DNA of 64,000 nt from Clostridium sp. AT4 (GCF_001517625.2 NZ_LN999828.1:1504303-1568302); one strand, 5' to 3'. Shown: positions 10,301 through 18,866, counted from the first letter of the stretch. Numbers and translations: made by a program. The notes: generated by a model not told the origin, from the letters alone.

Positions 10301-10862
10301 GTTCTTCCAGCTTTTTATCCGGGTATTTCCGGAGAAAATAGAGGGAAAGAAGGATCAGCCTGCCATTAGCCATATCCCCGATGCAATACTTCATGGCTGA
10401 CAGCAGGTATTCCGGAGTCTTAGTCTGTTTTATCATCTGATCCATCAGATAGCTGAAACGTGTATCATTGTTTCTGCCCGCGATCTCTGCCACAACCGAA
10501 AGCCACTCTTCCGGCTTCAGTCCCCAGAAGTCCTTCCCCTCTCTCATAAAGCTGTAACGCCATGCATAATTCCCCCGTTCCAGCGCGCCGCAGGTTGACT
10601 GTCCCAGTGCAAAAAGCACCCGGAGCATTTTTTTTGCTTCCTCTGGATGCCGGTCGCAGAAATGGCTAAACAGCGCTGCCGCAGCCTCCAGCTGCGTCTC
10701 GGCAAGCTGGTAAAAGTCCCTTGCCGTTAAACCCTGTAAGGCTTCCTCTCCCCGTTCGCCTGATACATAGGAAAAAATCTTCTCCCGTTCCTGTTCAGAC
10801 AGACCGATTTTCTCCAGAGTTTCCATTATTTTATCCCCATATGTTCTCTTTGGCTGTATCAT
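7314..10862 (-). CDS. Giant DUF4132 protein of MolR/YehI type
   Basis: Last gene of the five-gene MoxR/VWA operon. The 1182-residue protein is soluble, mostly alpha-helical and rich in Lys/Glu, with HEAT-like helical pairs in the middle (for example about 600-700). The C-terminal 200-250 residues match the DUF4132 pattern, with LIGKMQSLGWYTGSVQDAG and a following beta-rich segment ending near YIGGQNEEVTIEDVRFYP. E. coli MolR and YehI are the familiar relatives; their activity is not known. The start is ATG 10862, preceded by AAAGGAGG; an in-frame ATG at 10826 is a weaker alternative and the upstream ATG at 10937 lies inside the preceding gene. It starts 43 bases after the SWIM-protein stop, so it is probably co-transcribed. 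A scaffold or effector role is inference only. Confidence 0.75.
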   Translation of the reverse strand: MIQPKRTYGDKIMETLEKIGLSEQEREKIFSYVSGERGEEALQGLTARDFYQLAETQLEAAAALFSHFCDRHPEEAKKMLRVLFALGQSTCGALERGNYAWRYSFMREGKDFWGLKPEEWLSVVAEIAGRNNDTRFSYLMDQMIKQTKTPEYLLSAMKYCIGDMANGRLILLSLYFLRKYPDKKLEEPKEGAAGAKGILNRLVSAFGNGNGLSGEDAELMRQYETIVCNTIEDALPSSVSKASRFQIARALKEGSMTDEIRSLAGPLAQNNLITWLICGTAFMNMALSPCLMRTVDLYLASDMNCCLPIMEQLDFRRDLHERGGSFDELFHLDSKSYISWAAIRKQGKILCSQLKKNKELYLECLKEEDLEQMNYMMNVVRSADPKLYKTLQSSAGMRRRDAVIKVLTEEKGPETQTLIDYLYGRVPFSALYPYEEQMAKNSHFYRGYRLRNLLDGFPAKDEDREFFNRCQACTFLRQEGYFMSSGKNPFYQPKEEAFAGFFKDMEEAGMDEAHLLKTFILNVKSLYLDSDKERCFELAARRVFLYKLRANPEAVMEVFRESEAEGRRLGLMTMALMAKEYKKEILSYAKDTAKSVREELLKILEEQKDWKDDILVLLSDKKAGPREAAVYVLAAWNDVSDRPALEAALEKEKNAKVRRLLTQVLGVKEEENESPSGVLKREDLVKALHKGGKSRTLSWAFQTPFPAVHFENGEEASVEYLQAILLCYAGAGTSPGVNKDAEFLAGDLKKEEFSLYVNELFDRFMEQGAEAKKKWVLYAASIHGGDLMVKKLYRQIQEWPANARGAMACEAVNALALSPVSEALLKVDGIASKFKFRQVKAAAAKALEFAAGQLGITREELSDRIVPDLGFNERMERVFDYGARSFTVSITPELEIQVRDQEGRKLKNMPAPGKRDEEDKAARAYEEFKAMKKQLKTVAASQKQRLELALSSGRMWKKEDWVELFTKKPVMHPFAIGLIWGIYKEETLTGSFRYMEDGSFNTVDEEELELPEDAVIGLIHPIELSKEERDAWKEQLEDYEIIQPVEQLDRTAYLISEEEVGQKAVERFEGVILNDLSLIGKMQSLGWYTGSVQDAGCFYTFYREDGKLGAELHFSGTYIGGQNEEVTIEDVRFYPAGTIERGSYVYDEADDKKALLLEQVPPRYFSEIILQLSKVTASKKEQ

Positions 10863-10905
10863 ACGCCTTCTCCTCCTTTTTACCGGATTTTTGCTGTATC
10901 GTCTA

Positions 10906-12975
10906 TCACTGTGTATAGTAGGCTTCTGCCAGATCAAACTCCGTCTTTCGTCTGGCCAGCCACAGGTATTCCGCTATATTTACATAAATTTCCAGTTCTG
11001 CCCCATGAACGGGATGCAGGCTGTGACGGCAGCCTTCAATCTCCCGGCACAGCTTCCCAAGCTGTATGCCAAGAAAGGCAAGCCCGCTCTCTCCTGCACG
11101 TTCCGCCCATTGCCGAAGCATCCCAAGGGTGCTGTCATGAACGGCGTCAAACCCGCTCTGGTACAGATCCTCGATCTGCTGGCTGACCTCTTCCAGAAGG
11201 CGGTACATCTGCTCCATGGCATTGATTTTAAGTACCCGTTCCCGTTCCTGCGGTGAATCTGAAACCCATTCATCTGCAAACGCTTCCCGTTTGCTGGCTT
11301 CCTGCCCCCACTGAAAAATCTCCAGAGGATGAAGGATCATTTTCCCATCTTTTAAGTACAGCTTGCCTGCAATGGCAGGAATGGGAATTTCTCCCTTTTC
11401 CACCTGATCTGCAATCCGCTCCAGATAGCGGATATTCGCGTCCTCCCGCCTGCTGTATGCCATCTCTGTCAAAAGTTCTTTCCCATTGGAATCAAAAACA
11501 GCCATGGAAAATTTCTGCTCTGCCTGAGAAAAACGGGCCGCATCCCAGGCTGCAGCCTGAACGCACACGATCCGTAGCGTCTCCTCCTCCCGTTTCAACC
11601 AGCTGTTTTTCAAAAAATACTGTTCTTTAAAAAGCGCTCCAAAGTCTTTATAAAGCCATTTTCCCGCGTCCTCCGGGCAGAAGCTGTGTTTTCCTGTTAT
11701 CATGCCTTTTGTATCCTGACTGGATGATAGACGGCCTGTTTTTCCGGCTTTTGCCTGTTTTAAGCAGACCTCTGTTCCGGCCAGTTCCTCTAAGGATACA
11801 TTTAATCCCCAGGGAGCGGCTGCCTTTTCCATCCGCCCCCGTCTTCCCCGGCTGTCATAGTACACCGGACGGGCGCTGGTATATGTATACCATTTCTTTG
11901 TATTCTTTTCCAGAAAATATACCGTTTCTCCCTGATAACCGTTTCTGCTCTGAAAGGCCTCCGCCGTAATGCCGATCAGTTCCATATCTCCTGCCGGTTC
12001 ATAGTCCATGTGAAAGACTCCTCCCAGGTTCCTAAGCTCCCCGTCTGTTTTCACCCGGCTCAAACGGCAGATCTGTTCATAAAGGCGGGCGCTTTCATCC
12101 ATCAGCCCTGCGGCATTTACAGAGGATGAACGGCTAAAATACGCTTCATATCCATTTTGAAGGCTCCGGAACGCATCTTCAAAGGAGGCCAGTCCTTCAT
12201 TGTGGCTGATCACTGCCAGCCGTTCTAAGGTATCGGCACTCTGACTGGCAGTGCGCGAAAGGCCGGAAGCTAATATATCCTCTAATGCAGCCTTCATCTC
12301 ACCGGCCTTTTCCCGTATCCGGTTCAGATCCGCTTTCGGTTCTTCCTCTTCCTTTTCAAATTCCTCCAAACGCAGAGTTCCCGCCTCCATACGGCACCAC
12401 AAAGCCGCAGCAGCCCTGTGAGCGCAAAATTCCTTCTTTTTGCAGGTACAGGAGGAATATTCCAGCGGAAGCAGAAATTTTACCTGCAACTCTGAATCCG
12501 GAAGCTCCACCAAAACCGTGCTGGAACGAGCGATATCTGCCCTTTTCCCCGCCCGGATCTGCCCCAGTACCTCCCCAAGCTTCTTCATCCCTAATGCCCG
12601 TATGATCTTCTGGTTCCCAATCTCCAGAACGGCCTGCCAAAGCTCCTCTGAGGGCAGAGCTTCGGATTTTTCTTTCTTCTCCTCTTTTATCCCGCCTTCT
12701 CCCGCTTCATACATATCCTTAAGAACCAAAATAGCCTGCACAATATGCCTGCATATGGATCTGGACGGACAGCTGCACCGGCTTTCCGCCAGCACCGGAG
12801 CGATCAGAAGCTCTTCCTCTCCAAGCTTTACATTTATGCCCCGATCCCCTGTATCCAAAATCTCACAGGGAGTAGTTTCTCTGTCCTTATGGGCCCGCTT
12901 TACCGTACCCTTATTGCTGAGACCGGCCAGATATTCGTCATCCGCACCGGCCAGTATGGTTTTCCAATCTGTCAT
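10906..12975 (-). CDS. SWIM zinc-finger protein, YehQ-like
   Basis: Fourth gene of the MoxR/VWA operon; 689 residues from ATG 12975. That start makes an ATGA overlap with the stop of the VWA gene, a classic sign of translational coupling (an ATG at 12996 is also possible). Two SWIM-like CxC...CxH clusters are visible: CSCPSRSICRH near residue 67 and CTCKKKEFCAH near residue 170. SWIM domains bind DNA or protein through one zinc. The remainder, about 500 residues, is helical and not recognised. Homologues in E. coli (yehQ) and many bacteria lie beside the same ATPase and VWA protein. The double SWIM arrangement suggests substrate or nucleic-acid recognition for the ATPase module, but that is inference. 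Confidence 0.78.
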   Translation of the reverse strand: MTDWKTILAGADDEYLAGLSNKGTVKRAHKDRETTPCEILDTGDRGINVKLGEEELLIAPVLAESRCSCPSRSICRHIVQAILVLKDMYEAGEGGIKEEKKEKSEALPSEELWQAVLEIGNQKIIRALGMKKLGEVLGQIRAGKRADIARSSTVLVELPDSELQVKFLLPLEYSSCTCKKKEFCAHRAAAALWCRMEAGTLRLEEFEKEEEEPKADLNRIREKAGEMKAALEDILASGLSRTASQSADTLERLAVISHNEGLASFEDAFRSLQNGYEAYFSRSSSVNAAGLMDESARLYEQICRLSRVKTDGELRNLGGVFHMDYEPAGDMELIGITAEAFQSRNGYQGETVYFLEKNTKKWYTYTSARPVYYDSRGRRGRMEKAAAPWGLNVSLEELAGTEVCLKQAKAGKTGRLSSSQDTKGMITGKHSFCPEDAGKWLYKDFGALFKEQYFLKNSWLKREEETLRIVCVQAAAWDAARFSQAEQKFSMAVFDSNGKELLTEMAYSRREDANIRYLERIADQVEKGEIPIPAIAGKLYLKDGKMILHPLEIFQWGQEASKREAFADEWVSDSPQERERVLKINAMEQMYRLLEEVSQQIEDLYQSGFDAVHDSTLGMLRQWAERAGESGLAFLGIQLGKLCREIEGCRHSLHPVHGAELEIYVNIAEYLWLARRKTEFDLAEAYYTQ

Positions 12976-14099
12976 GCTATGATTTTCCCCATCCATTCTG
13001 CCAGCTGCTCCGGAGTCATAGCCCCTACATGAGCCCCCAGCCGCGCCATCTTTTCTGCTGCATTTCTGTCATATACCGGATCTGCCTGACGATCCAGAGC
13101 TGTAAGAGCTACCAGTCTGGCCCCGCTTTCCACAATATCCTTCACAGCGCCGTACATATTTGCCTGGCTTACACCCTCATAAAGATCGGATACCAGCACC
13201 ACAATGGTTCTGGCCGGAGCTTCGATCAGGGTTTCACAATACCTTAAAGCTCCTCCGATGTCCGTGCCGCCGCCCAGCTGGATACTCATAAGCGTTTCGA
13301 CCGGGTCTTCCACATATCCGCTTAAATCCACCACACTGGTATCAAAAATAACCAGCTTCACATCCATCACCGGAAGCCTGGCAAAAATCCCCGCCATCAC
13401 GGCACTGTGGATCACGCTGTCCATCATGGAGCCGCTTTCATCAACACAGATGATTACATTCCATGGGCTGTGGCGTTTCAGCCTGCCGTAAAAATAGACC
13501 TGATCCAGCAGAAGCTGCCTCTTTTCCACATCATAATGCTTTAAATTCATCCGAATGGTCTTCTTTATATCCAGATTCCGCATAGAGCGCACCGGACTGC
13601 CCGAAAAACGGTCCATGCGGCCTATAAGCGCAGGCCGTATCTCCTGCTCCAGCTCCTTTGTAAGCTCTTCTGCGACCTTTTTTACCACCTCACGGGCCAT
13701 TTCAAGAACCGGCCCCTTCATCATGGATTTCAGTTCCAGCACCATTTTTAACAGCTCCCTGTTGGGCTCCATGCGCTTTAATACCTCAGGATCCGTTAAA
13801 AGCTCCGTCATATTGTACTTTTCCAGAGCATGGCGCTCCATGATCTCTGCGGTTGACTTGGGAAACAGGCGGCGCAGTTTCTCAATCCAGGAGGGTACGG
13901 TAAGGCTGGAGGGATCGCCGCTTCCCCCGCGGTCCTTTCGGATCTCCTGTTCTTCCCCATACTCTCTGGAATAAAGGAACTCCAGCACCTGATCCATTTC
14001 ACCATAGGGCAGACTGCCCTCTGAAAAATACACGGGTCCTTCGGCATACCGGCCCAGAGCCAGACGCCAGCGGTTCAGTATCTCTTTTTCATCTCTCAT
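12972..14099 (-). CDS. VWA-domain protein with intact MIDAS, YehP-like
   Basis: Third gene of the operon; 375 residues. The N-terminal half is helical; the C-terminal half is a von Willebrand A domain with a full metal-ion-dependent adhesion site: DESGSM near residue 222, the threonine in GGGTDIGGAL and the aspartate in VLVSDLYEG. Soluble VWA proteins next to MoxR ATPases usually act as adaptors that bring a metal-bridged ligand to the ATPase, as in CoxD/CoxE or RavA/ViaA. There is no signal peptide or membrane segment, so it acts in the cytoplasm. The ATG at 14099 overlaps the preceding gene by 11 bases and is preceded by GGAGGGA. Confidence 0.85.
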   Translation of the reverse strand: MRDEKEILNRWRLALGRYAEGPVYFSEGSLPYGEMDQVLEFLYSREYGEEQEIRKDRGGSGDPSSLTVPSWIEKLRRLFPKSTAEIMERHALEKYNMTELLTDPEVLKRMEPNRELLKMVLELKSMMKGPVLEMAREVVKKVAEELTKELEQEIRPALIGRMDRFSGSPVRSMRNLDIKKTIRMNLKHYDVEKRQLLLDQVYFYGRLKRHSPWNVIICVDESGSMMDSVIHSAVMAGIFARLPVMDVKLVIFDTSVVDLSGYVEDPVETLMSIQLGGGTDIGGALRYCETLIEAPARTIVVLVSDLYEGVSQANMYGAVKDIVESGARLVALTALDRQADPVYDRNAAEKMARLGAHVGAMTPEQLAEWMGKIIA

Positions 14100-16455
14100 C
14101 CGGCTCTCCCTCCATGGATAGTTTTACAAAGTTTTCCAGTTCTTTCCCATAGGCAAACACACCCGGAAACACTGGCGACGTTTCTTTTTCCAGACTTTTT
14201 TCCCGGTGAAGCCCGGCCGCCAGATTTCCAACCCTCTTTAACTCTCCCGGAGTAAATGCGCCAAAGGCCAGACGAAGCTGGGGCAGAAGTTCTAAAAATT
14301 CCCCATCCTCCACCTGGGAGAAAAACGCATCCAGCATGGGAATCATGCCCTGCCCCATAAAAATGAGATCTCTAGCTGTGAAAAAAAGGCCTCTGAGAAA
14401 AACAGCCGTTTTAAGAAGCTGCTCTCTGGTTCCGGTAATGTATCCCCGGCCCGCAGCCTCCGCTTCATACGCCTCTTCCCTGCCGCAGCCAAACAGGATC
14501 CCGTGAATACATCCCTCCAGGCCCGGATGGAGCTTTCCATCCTCCCGCATCCGCTCTAAAGCCTCAAAATACGCCTCCCTGCTGCAGCCTGTCTGCCCTC
14601 CGGTCTGATAGAGAAGCTTCATGGCCTTCATGGCGCTTTCCAGATCCTCATCCTTAATCCGGGCCATGGAGGGAAGAAGGATCACCAGCTTTTCATAACA
14701 GCCTGCGATCAGCCATTCAAAAGGAAGATTTACCCGGTAAAGCCCCTGAAGCTCTTTCAGCATCCGCAGGCGTGACAATGCCTCTGCCACTGCAAAAAAC
14801 CGGGTATCCTCCAGAATGATCCGGCTGACCGCTTCATAAACAGGCTCCATCTCCTGATCCAGTCCCATTTCAAACACAGAGGTAAGCAAAAGGGCGGCTT
14901 TCCCGGCATCACTTTCCGTCTTAAGTTCCTCTCTTACAAGGCTTGTCACTGCCTCCTCAATCACTGCCCCCCGGACCGATACGTCCATAAGGGCTGCTGC
15001 TACGGAGGGTCTGAAGCGGCAGATCCAGGTTTCCCGCATCATATTCCGGTCTCTTCCCAGACGCAGATCCGGTCCCTTTGTCTTTCTGGCAAACTCTGTC
15101 TGAAGAAATACCATCCTGTTTAAAAATTTGCTCTCTTCCCTGTGTTTTTCGTTGGAAAATGGGGTGAGTACCCGCTTGATCTCCATAGCAGACCGGCTTC
15201 GGATGCCGAACCTGGCGCACTGCCTTTCAAAATCCTGAATCAGAGGCGGTACCTCAGCCTGCTTGCAGAGCTTTCCCAACCGGGTTCCTGTCATATGCTT
15301 TTTGAGAATCCGAAGTGGCTTATCCGATGATAAGGAGCACTCACCCTTAATAAAGGAGGAAAGCACCGCATCCTTTAATTCCCAGGCTCCGGGCTCTCTC
15401 TTATCCCGAAGGGATGCAAGCCCTCTTGCCTGATCCAGAGCACAGATCTCATCATAGGTGGTGGGAACGCCGTCCTTTTTTCTCCCGTCCCTTCCGGTCT
15501 CAATCAGGAAATCAAGGACTGCTCCTTCATACACTCCCTTCTGCGGCTGTTCCTTCTCTTTATTTTCTTCCAGTTTTTCCCATATTCTCTGGTAAAAGCC
15601 GGGAAAAGGCATACCGCTGGCATAACCGCCCCAGGCGTCTGTCTCCTCCATGGAATAGGGCATCAGGAAAATGCCCTCCTCCCCCTTTTTTGCCTGTTCC
15701 TTCCATTCTTTAAGCTTTGTCTGTTCCCTGAGATACTCTGCCAGCGCCGGAGTATGAAATCCGCCTGTGATTCCAAGCACCAGCCCTTCTTCTCCCACCT
15801 CGGCCGCCTTTTTCTTAAGCCTTCCTGCCATAAACTGCTCTCTGGCCTCGCAGCCCTCTGAACAGATCTGCTCCGACGGGGTATCCTCCCGGATCATCCG
15901 GCAGTAGCCAAGAAGCATTTCAAACCAGGTTTCGCTCTCCATGCACAGGCCCTGGATTTCAAAGTACTTCTCCCAAAATTCATCAAAGGAGCGCAGACCG
16001 GTTTTCTGGCAGAGCTTCTGAAAAAAACGGCCGTCCGACAGCAGCCGGTCCCCTGTAAGGCCTTCGCTGCGGCTCTTTTCACAGGCAGCCAGAATCTCCC
16101 TGTAAGGCAGATCCATAAAATTACCTGGGATTCCCAGATCTCTGCACGTCCTCAGGGCTGCCAGCTCCGGCGAATAATCCAGAAAGGGATAATAACACTT
16201 ATAGTATTCTTCACCGCCGCCAATCTCTCCTGCCTGATCCTGATAGGAATAATATACGGCAAAGGGCGCCTTGGTCTCCTCATGGATCATGGCCGAGATC
16301 AGGGAGCCTGCGTTTTCAGGCCCTTCGATCAGAACCGCATCAGGCTTTAATTTTTCTATCATCCGCACAATATGCCAGGCGCAGGCCGGGCTGTGATGGC
16401 GCACGGGAAGAAGGATTATTTCAGCCATTTCCTTGCGTCGTAGTATCTGCTCCAT
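14089..16455 (-). CDS. DUF5682-family protein, YehM-like
   Basis: Second gene of the operon; 788 residues with no membrane segment. The N-terminus LLPVRHHSPACAWH followed by LKPDAVLIEGPEN is the hallmark of the DUF5682 family, whose fold recalls the TraB/EreA-like group (conserved RHH and EGP near the start, and GITGGFHTPAL near residue 230). Those conserved His and Glu residues suggest a metal-dependent active site, but no reaction is established. The rest is helical. It overlaps the MoxR gene by 40 bases with ATG 16455 (GAGGG upstream); ATG 16428 is an alternative but has its AAGGA too close. The E. coli counterpart is yehM. Confidence 0.8.
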   Translation of the reverse strand: MEQILRRKEMAEIILLPVRHHSPACAWHIVRMIEKLKPDAVLIEGPENAGSLISAMIHEETKAPFAVYYSYQDQAGEIGGGEEYYKCYYPFLDYSPELAALRTCRDLGIPGNFMDLPYREILAACEKSRSEGLTGDRLLSDGRFFQKLCQKTGLRSFDEFWEKYFEIQGLCMESETWFEMLLGYCRMIREDTPSEQICSEGCEAREQFMAGRLKKKAAEVGEEGLVLGITGGFHTPALAEYLREQTKLKEWKEQAKKGEEGIFLMPYSMEETDAWGGYASGMPFPGFYQRIWEKLEENKEKEQPQKGVYEGAVLDFLIETGRDGRKKDGVPTTYDEICALDQARGLASLRDKREPGAWELKDAVLSSFIKGECSLSSDKPLRILKKHMTGTRLGKLCKQAEVPPLIQDFERQCARFGIRSRSAMEIKRVLTPFSNEKHREESKFLNRMVFLQTEFARKTKGPDLRLGRDRNMMRETWICRFRPSVAAALMDVSVRGAVIEEAVTSLVREELKTESDAGKAALLLTSVFEMGLDQEMEPVYEAVSRIILEDTRFFAVAEALSRLRMLKELQGLYRVNLPFEWLIAGCYEKLVILLPSMARIKDEDLESAMKAMKLLYQTGGQTGCSREAYFEALERMREDGKLHPGLEGCIHGILFGCGREEAYEAEAAGRGYITGTREQLLKTAVFLRGLFFTARDLIFMGQGMIPMLDAFFSQVEDGEFLELLPQLRLAFGAFTPGELKRVGNLAAGLHREKSLEKETSPVFPGVFAYGKELENFVKLSMEGEPDER

Positions 16456-17531
16456 ATTCCGCCCTCTCTGCTGCTCTTGTCACGGATCACTGTTCCGAAA
16501 TAGGCCTTTACCTTTTCCAGATCATCCCTGTTTTCCTTTGAAATTGCTCCGGTAAGATTTTGTACCAGGCAGTCAATATCCATGGTTTTATTTCCATAGT
16601 AATAACCTGAAATCATGGTCTGATAGTACACAGATACAGCCTCTGCCGTACTCATAACCGCTCCCGGCCGGTCAATCCGGTGTCCCAGGGAAGATACTCC
16701 CTCCCGCAGTTCATGGTAGGTAGAAGCCAGCAGCTCTGCCGCACTCTCATCCAGCTCCATTTCCATATGGCTTTCTTTTGCCAGGCTTTCCACCTCATTT
16801 AGAATGATCTGCTTTTCCATGGAAACCTCACGCACCGGCTGAACCGTTTCAAAGTTAAAACGGCGTTTTAAGGCGCTGCTCATCTCATTTACGCCCTTAT
16901 CCCGTGTATTGGCCGTTCCGATTACATTAAATCCGGGAGCGGCAAAGAGAAAACCCTCATCGCCCAGCTCCGGAATATTTAAAAGCTTATCGCTCAAAAC
17001 GCTGATCAGGCTGTCCTGAATCTCTGCCGGAGTACGGGTGATCTCCTCAAAGCGGGTAAGGATTCCCTTTTCCATGCCCGTATACAAAGGCGACGGCACC
17101 AGAGCCTCGCGCACCGGCCCCTTTGCCAGCAGCAGCGCATAATTCCATGAATACTTGATCATATCTTCTGTGGTTCCGGCTGTTCCCTGGATCGTATTGG
17201 TGCTGACGCCGCTGATAGCCGCAGAGAGAAGCTCCGACAGCATGGTTTTGGCCGTTCCCGGCTCTCCCACCAGCATCAGCCCCCTGTTTCCCGCCAGCGT
17301 AACGATGCTGCGCTCCACCAGGGCATCATTTCCAAAATATTTCTTCCGGATCCGGCACGCGCCGCCCGAATAGGGAATCTCCTTTGAACTTCCCAGAATA
17401 AAGGTGCGCACAGCCTTTGGTGAAAGCTGCCAGTTTAGGGGTCTGGGGCCTGTATCATTTTCTTTTAATGCCTTTAGTTCCTCTACATACCGGATTTCCA
17501 CCGGCGGTTTAATCCACTGCTGCTCCGTCAT
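16416..17531 (-). CDS. MoxR-type AAA+ ATPase, YehL-like
   Basis: First gene of the five-gene operon. This 371-residue AAA+ protein has Walker A GEPGTAKT at 89-96, a Walker B region ending in RFEEITR near 165, sensor-1 NVIGTANTRD near 215 and an arginine-rich FNFE segment after it, all typical of the MoxR branch. MoxR ATPases act as chaperones that remodel a partner, often through a VWA adaptor, and the neighbouring genes provide such an adaptor. The start is ATG 17531 with AAAGGAGG eight bases upstream; the longer in-frame ATG at 17654 would extend into the divergent gene. A promoter with an extended -10 lies just upstream, and all five genes overlap or are within 45 bases. Confidence 0.88.
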   Translation of the reverse strand: MTEQQWIKPPVEIRYVEELKALKENDTGPRPLNWQLSPKAVRTFILGSSKEIPYSGGACRIRKKYFGNDALVERSIVTLAGNRGLMLVGEPGTAKTMLSELLSAAISGVSTNTIQGTAGTTEDMIKYSWNYALLLAKGPVREALVPSPLYTGMEKGILTRFEEITRTPAEIQDSLISVLSDKLLNIPELGDEGFLFAAPGFNVIGTANTRDKGVNEMSSALKRRFNFETVQPVREVSMEKQIILNEVESLAKESHMEMELDESAAELLASTYHELREGVSSLGHRIDRPGAVMSTAEAVSVYYQTMISGYYYGNKTMDIDCLVQNLTGAISKENRDDLEKVKAYFGTVIRDKSSREGGIWSRYYDARKWLK

Positions 17532-17567
17532 CTGTATGTCCTCCTTTATATCAGGAAAATATATATC

Positions 17568-17573
17568 AGTATA
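17568..17573 (-). promoter_or_regulatory. Promoter of the MoxR/VWA operon (extended -10)
   Basis: The minus strand reads TTTTGCTATACTG, giving an extended -10 (TGCTATACT), 37 bases before the ATPase start codon. The -35 region (TAGCAC at 17 bases) is poor. The 96-base intergenic region also holds the start signals of the divergent PHP gene. Confidence 0.5.
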
Positions 17574-17627
17574 GCAAAATTCCGTCTGCTGTGCTACTAT
17601 ATATACAAAAAAAGGAAGTGAATATCC

Positions 17628-18491
17628 ATGGGTTTTGTTGATCTGCATACACACTCTGATGCATCAGACGGCAGCTTCACTCCGGCCCAGCTTGTGCATC
17701 TGGCAAAGGAGGCCGGTCTTTGCGCCATCGCCCTTACCGACCATGATACAACTGCCGGGATTGTCGATGCCGTTGATGCCGGAAAAGAGCTGGGAGTAGA
17801 GGTTATCCCCGGCATTGAAGTATCCGGTAATTACGAAGGCCATGAAATCCATATTTTAGGACTTTTTATCAATCCGGACGATCCGGAGCTTAAAGCATTT
17901 CTCAAAGACATGAGAAGCCGCCGGAACCGGCGCAATGAGGAGATGTTCCGCCGTCTGGCAGCAGACGGAATCTCATTTACAGATGAAGAGCTGTTCGGTT
18001 CCAATCCCCAGACCGTTATCACAAGAGCCCATGTGGCCCGTGCCATGGTTCAGAAGGGGTTCTGTTCTTCTGCGAATCAGGCCTTTAAAAAATATCTGGA
18101 ATACGGTGGCCGCTACTGCCCGCCCAAGGAGGAGACCGAGCCGGAATCCATTGTAAAAATCCTGCTTAAAAACGGGGCTTTTGCAGCTTTGGCCCATCCC
18201 TTTTTATACAAGCTCGGAGACAAACAGACGAAAGCCCTCATTACCCGGCTGGCTGAGGCCGGAATGCAGGGATTAGAGGTCTACCATTCTTCTAATTACC
18301 CTCTGGAAAGCCGCAAGCTACAGAAAATGGCTGCCGGCCTTAAGCTTCTTCCTACAGGAGGCTCTGATTTCCACGGCTCATGCAAGCCGGATATTTCAAT
18401 CGGCACAGGCCGGGGCGGACTGAGGGTATCAGAGCTTCTTTTAGAGGATATCCGGCGCTGTGTCTGCCCCAAATCCCAAAAGGAAACCTGA
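17628..18491 (+). CDS. PHP-domain phosphoesterase (RNase AM/YciV family)
   Basis: A 287-residue PHP hydrolase. The four metal-binding motifs are present: DLHTHSDASDG at 4-14, LTDHD near 38, GIEVSG/GHEIHILG in the centre, AHPFLYK and GGSDFHG at the end. E. coli YciV (RNase AM) of this family trims 5'-3' RNA ends and dephosphorylates 3',5'-bisphosphonucleotides; the same activity is plausible but not shown here. It reads divergently from the MoxR operon, with AAGGAAG before ATG 17628, and the next small gene follows 32 bases after its stop, so the two are probably co-transcribed. Confidence 0.85.
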   Translation: MGFVDLHTHSDASDGSFTPAQLVHLAKEAGLCAIALTDHDTTAGIVDAVDAGKELGVEVIPGIEVSGNYEGHEIHILGLFINPDDPELKAFLKDMRSRRNRRNEEMFRRLAADGISFTDEELFGSNPQTVITRAHVARAMVQKGFCSSANQAFKKYLEYGGRYCPPKEETEPESIVKILLKNGAFAALAHPFLYKLGDKQTKALITRLAEAGMQGLEVYHSSNYPLESRKLQKMAAGLKLLPTGGSDFHGSCKPDISIGTGRGGLRVSELLLEDIRRCVCPKSQKET

Positions 18492-18523
18492 ATCTGTCAA
18501 CAAATAAAAGGAGGATGTTGAAT

Positions 18524-18760
18524 ATGAAAATCCAGAATGTCACAGATGTAGACAAATTTTTTAAGGTGATTGATGAATGTAAAGGAACGGTAGAGCTGGT
18601 ATCCCCTGACGGCGACCGTATCAATTTAAAGTCCAAGCTGGCCCAGTATGTGTCCATTGCCTCTATCTTCGCAAACGGCTATATCCGGGAACTGGATCTG
18701 ATGGCCCATGAGAAGGAGGATATTGAACGGCTGATACGGTTTATGTATCAGGGGGAATAA
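18524..18760 (+). CDS. Small conserved protein of unknown function
   Basis: A 78-residue soluble protein starting at ATG 18524, with AAAAGGAGG nine bases upstream. The sequence is acidic and has the look of a small alpha/beta fold: NVTDVDKFFKVIDECKGTVE, then a strand-like region and a helical end (EKEDIERLIRFMYQ). I believe similar proteins are widespread in Lachnospiraceae, sometimes mislabelled as polyA polymerase; nothing in this sequence supports that label. It follows the PHP gene by 32 bases and likely shares its transcript. Confidence 0.7.
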   Translation: MKIQNVTDVDKFFKVIDECKGTVELVSPDGDRINLKSKLAQYVSIASIFANGYIRELDLMAHEKEDIERLIRFMYQGE

Positions 18761-18847
18761 AAATATTTAATCCACATATTTCAGGGTTCAGAAGCCATGC
18801 TCTTACGGCATGATTTCCGGCCCTGTTTTTATATATATTGTTGTCAT

Positions 18848-18866
18848 ATTCCAATAAATATATCAC
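18848..18866 (+). promoter_or_regulatory. Candidate regulator site upstream of the two-component operon
   Basis: ATTCCAATAAATATATCAC matches ATTCCAATACAAATATCAC at 29867-29885 in 17 of 19 positions; the second copy lies upstream of the divergent-orientation ABC operon. Here it ends 28 bases before the -35 box of the response-regulator gene and runs into a short direct repeat (TATCACA, 18861-18867, and again at 18874-18879 in TTATCACA). Confidence 0.5.

Noticed and set aside
18524-18760. PolyA polymerase assignment for the 78-aa protein
   Set aside because: It is far too short and has no nucleotidyltransferase motif.
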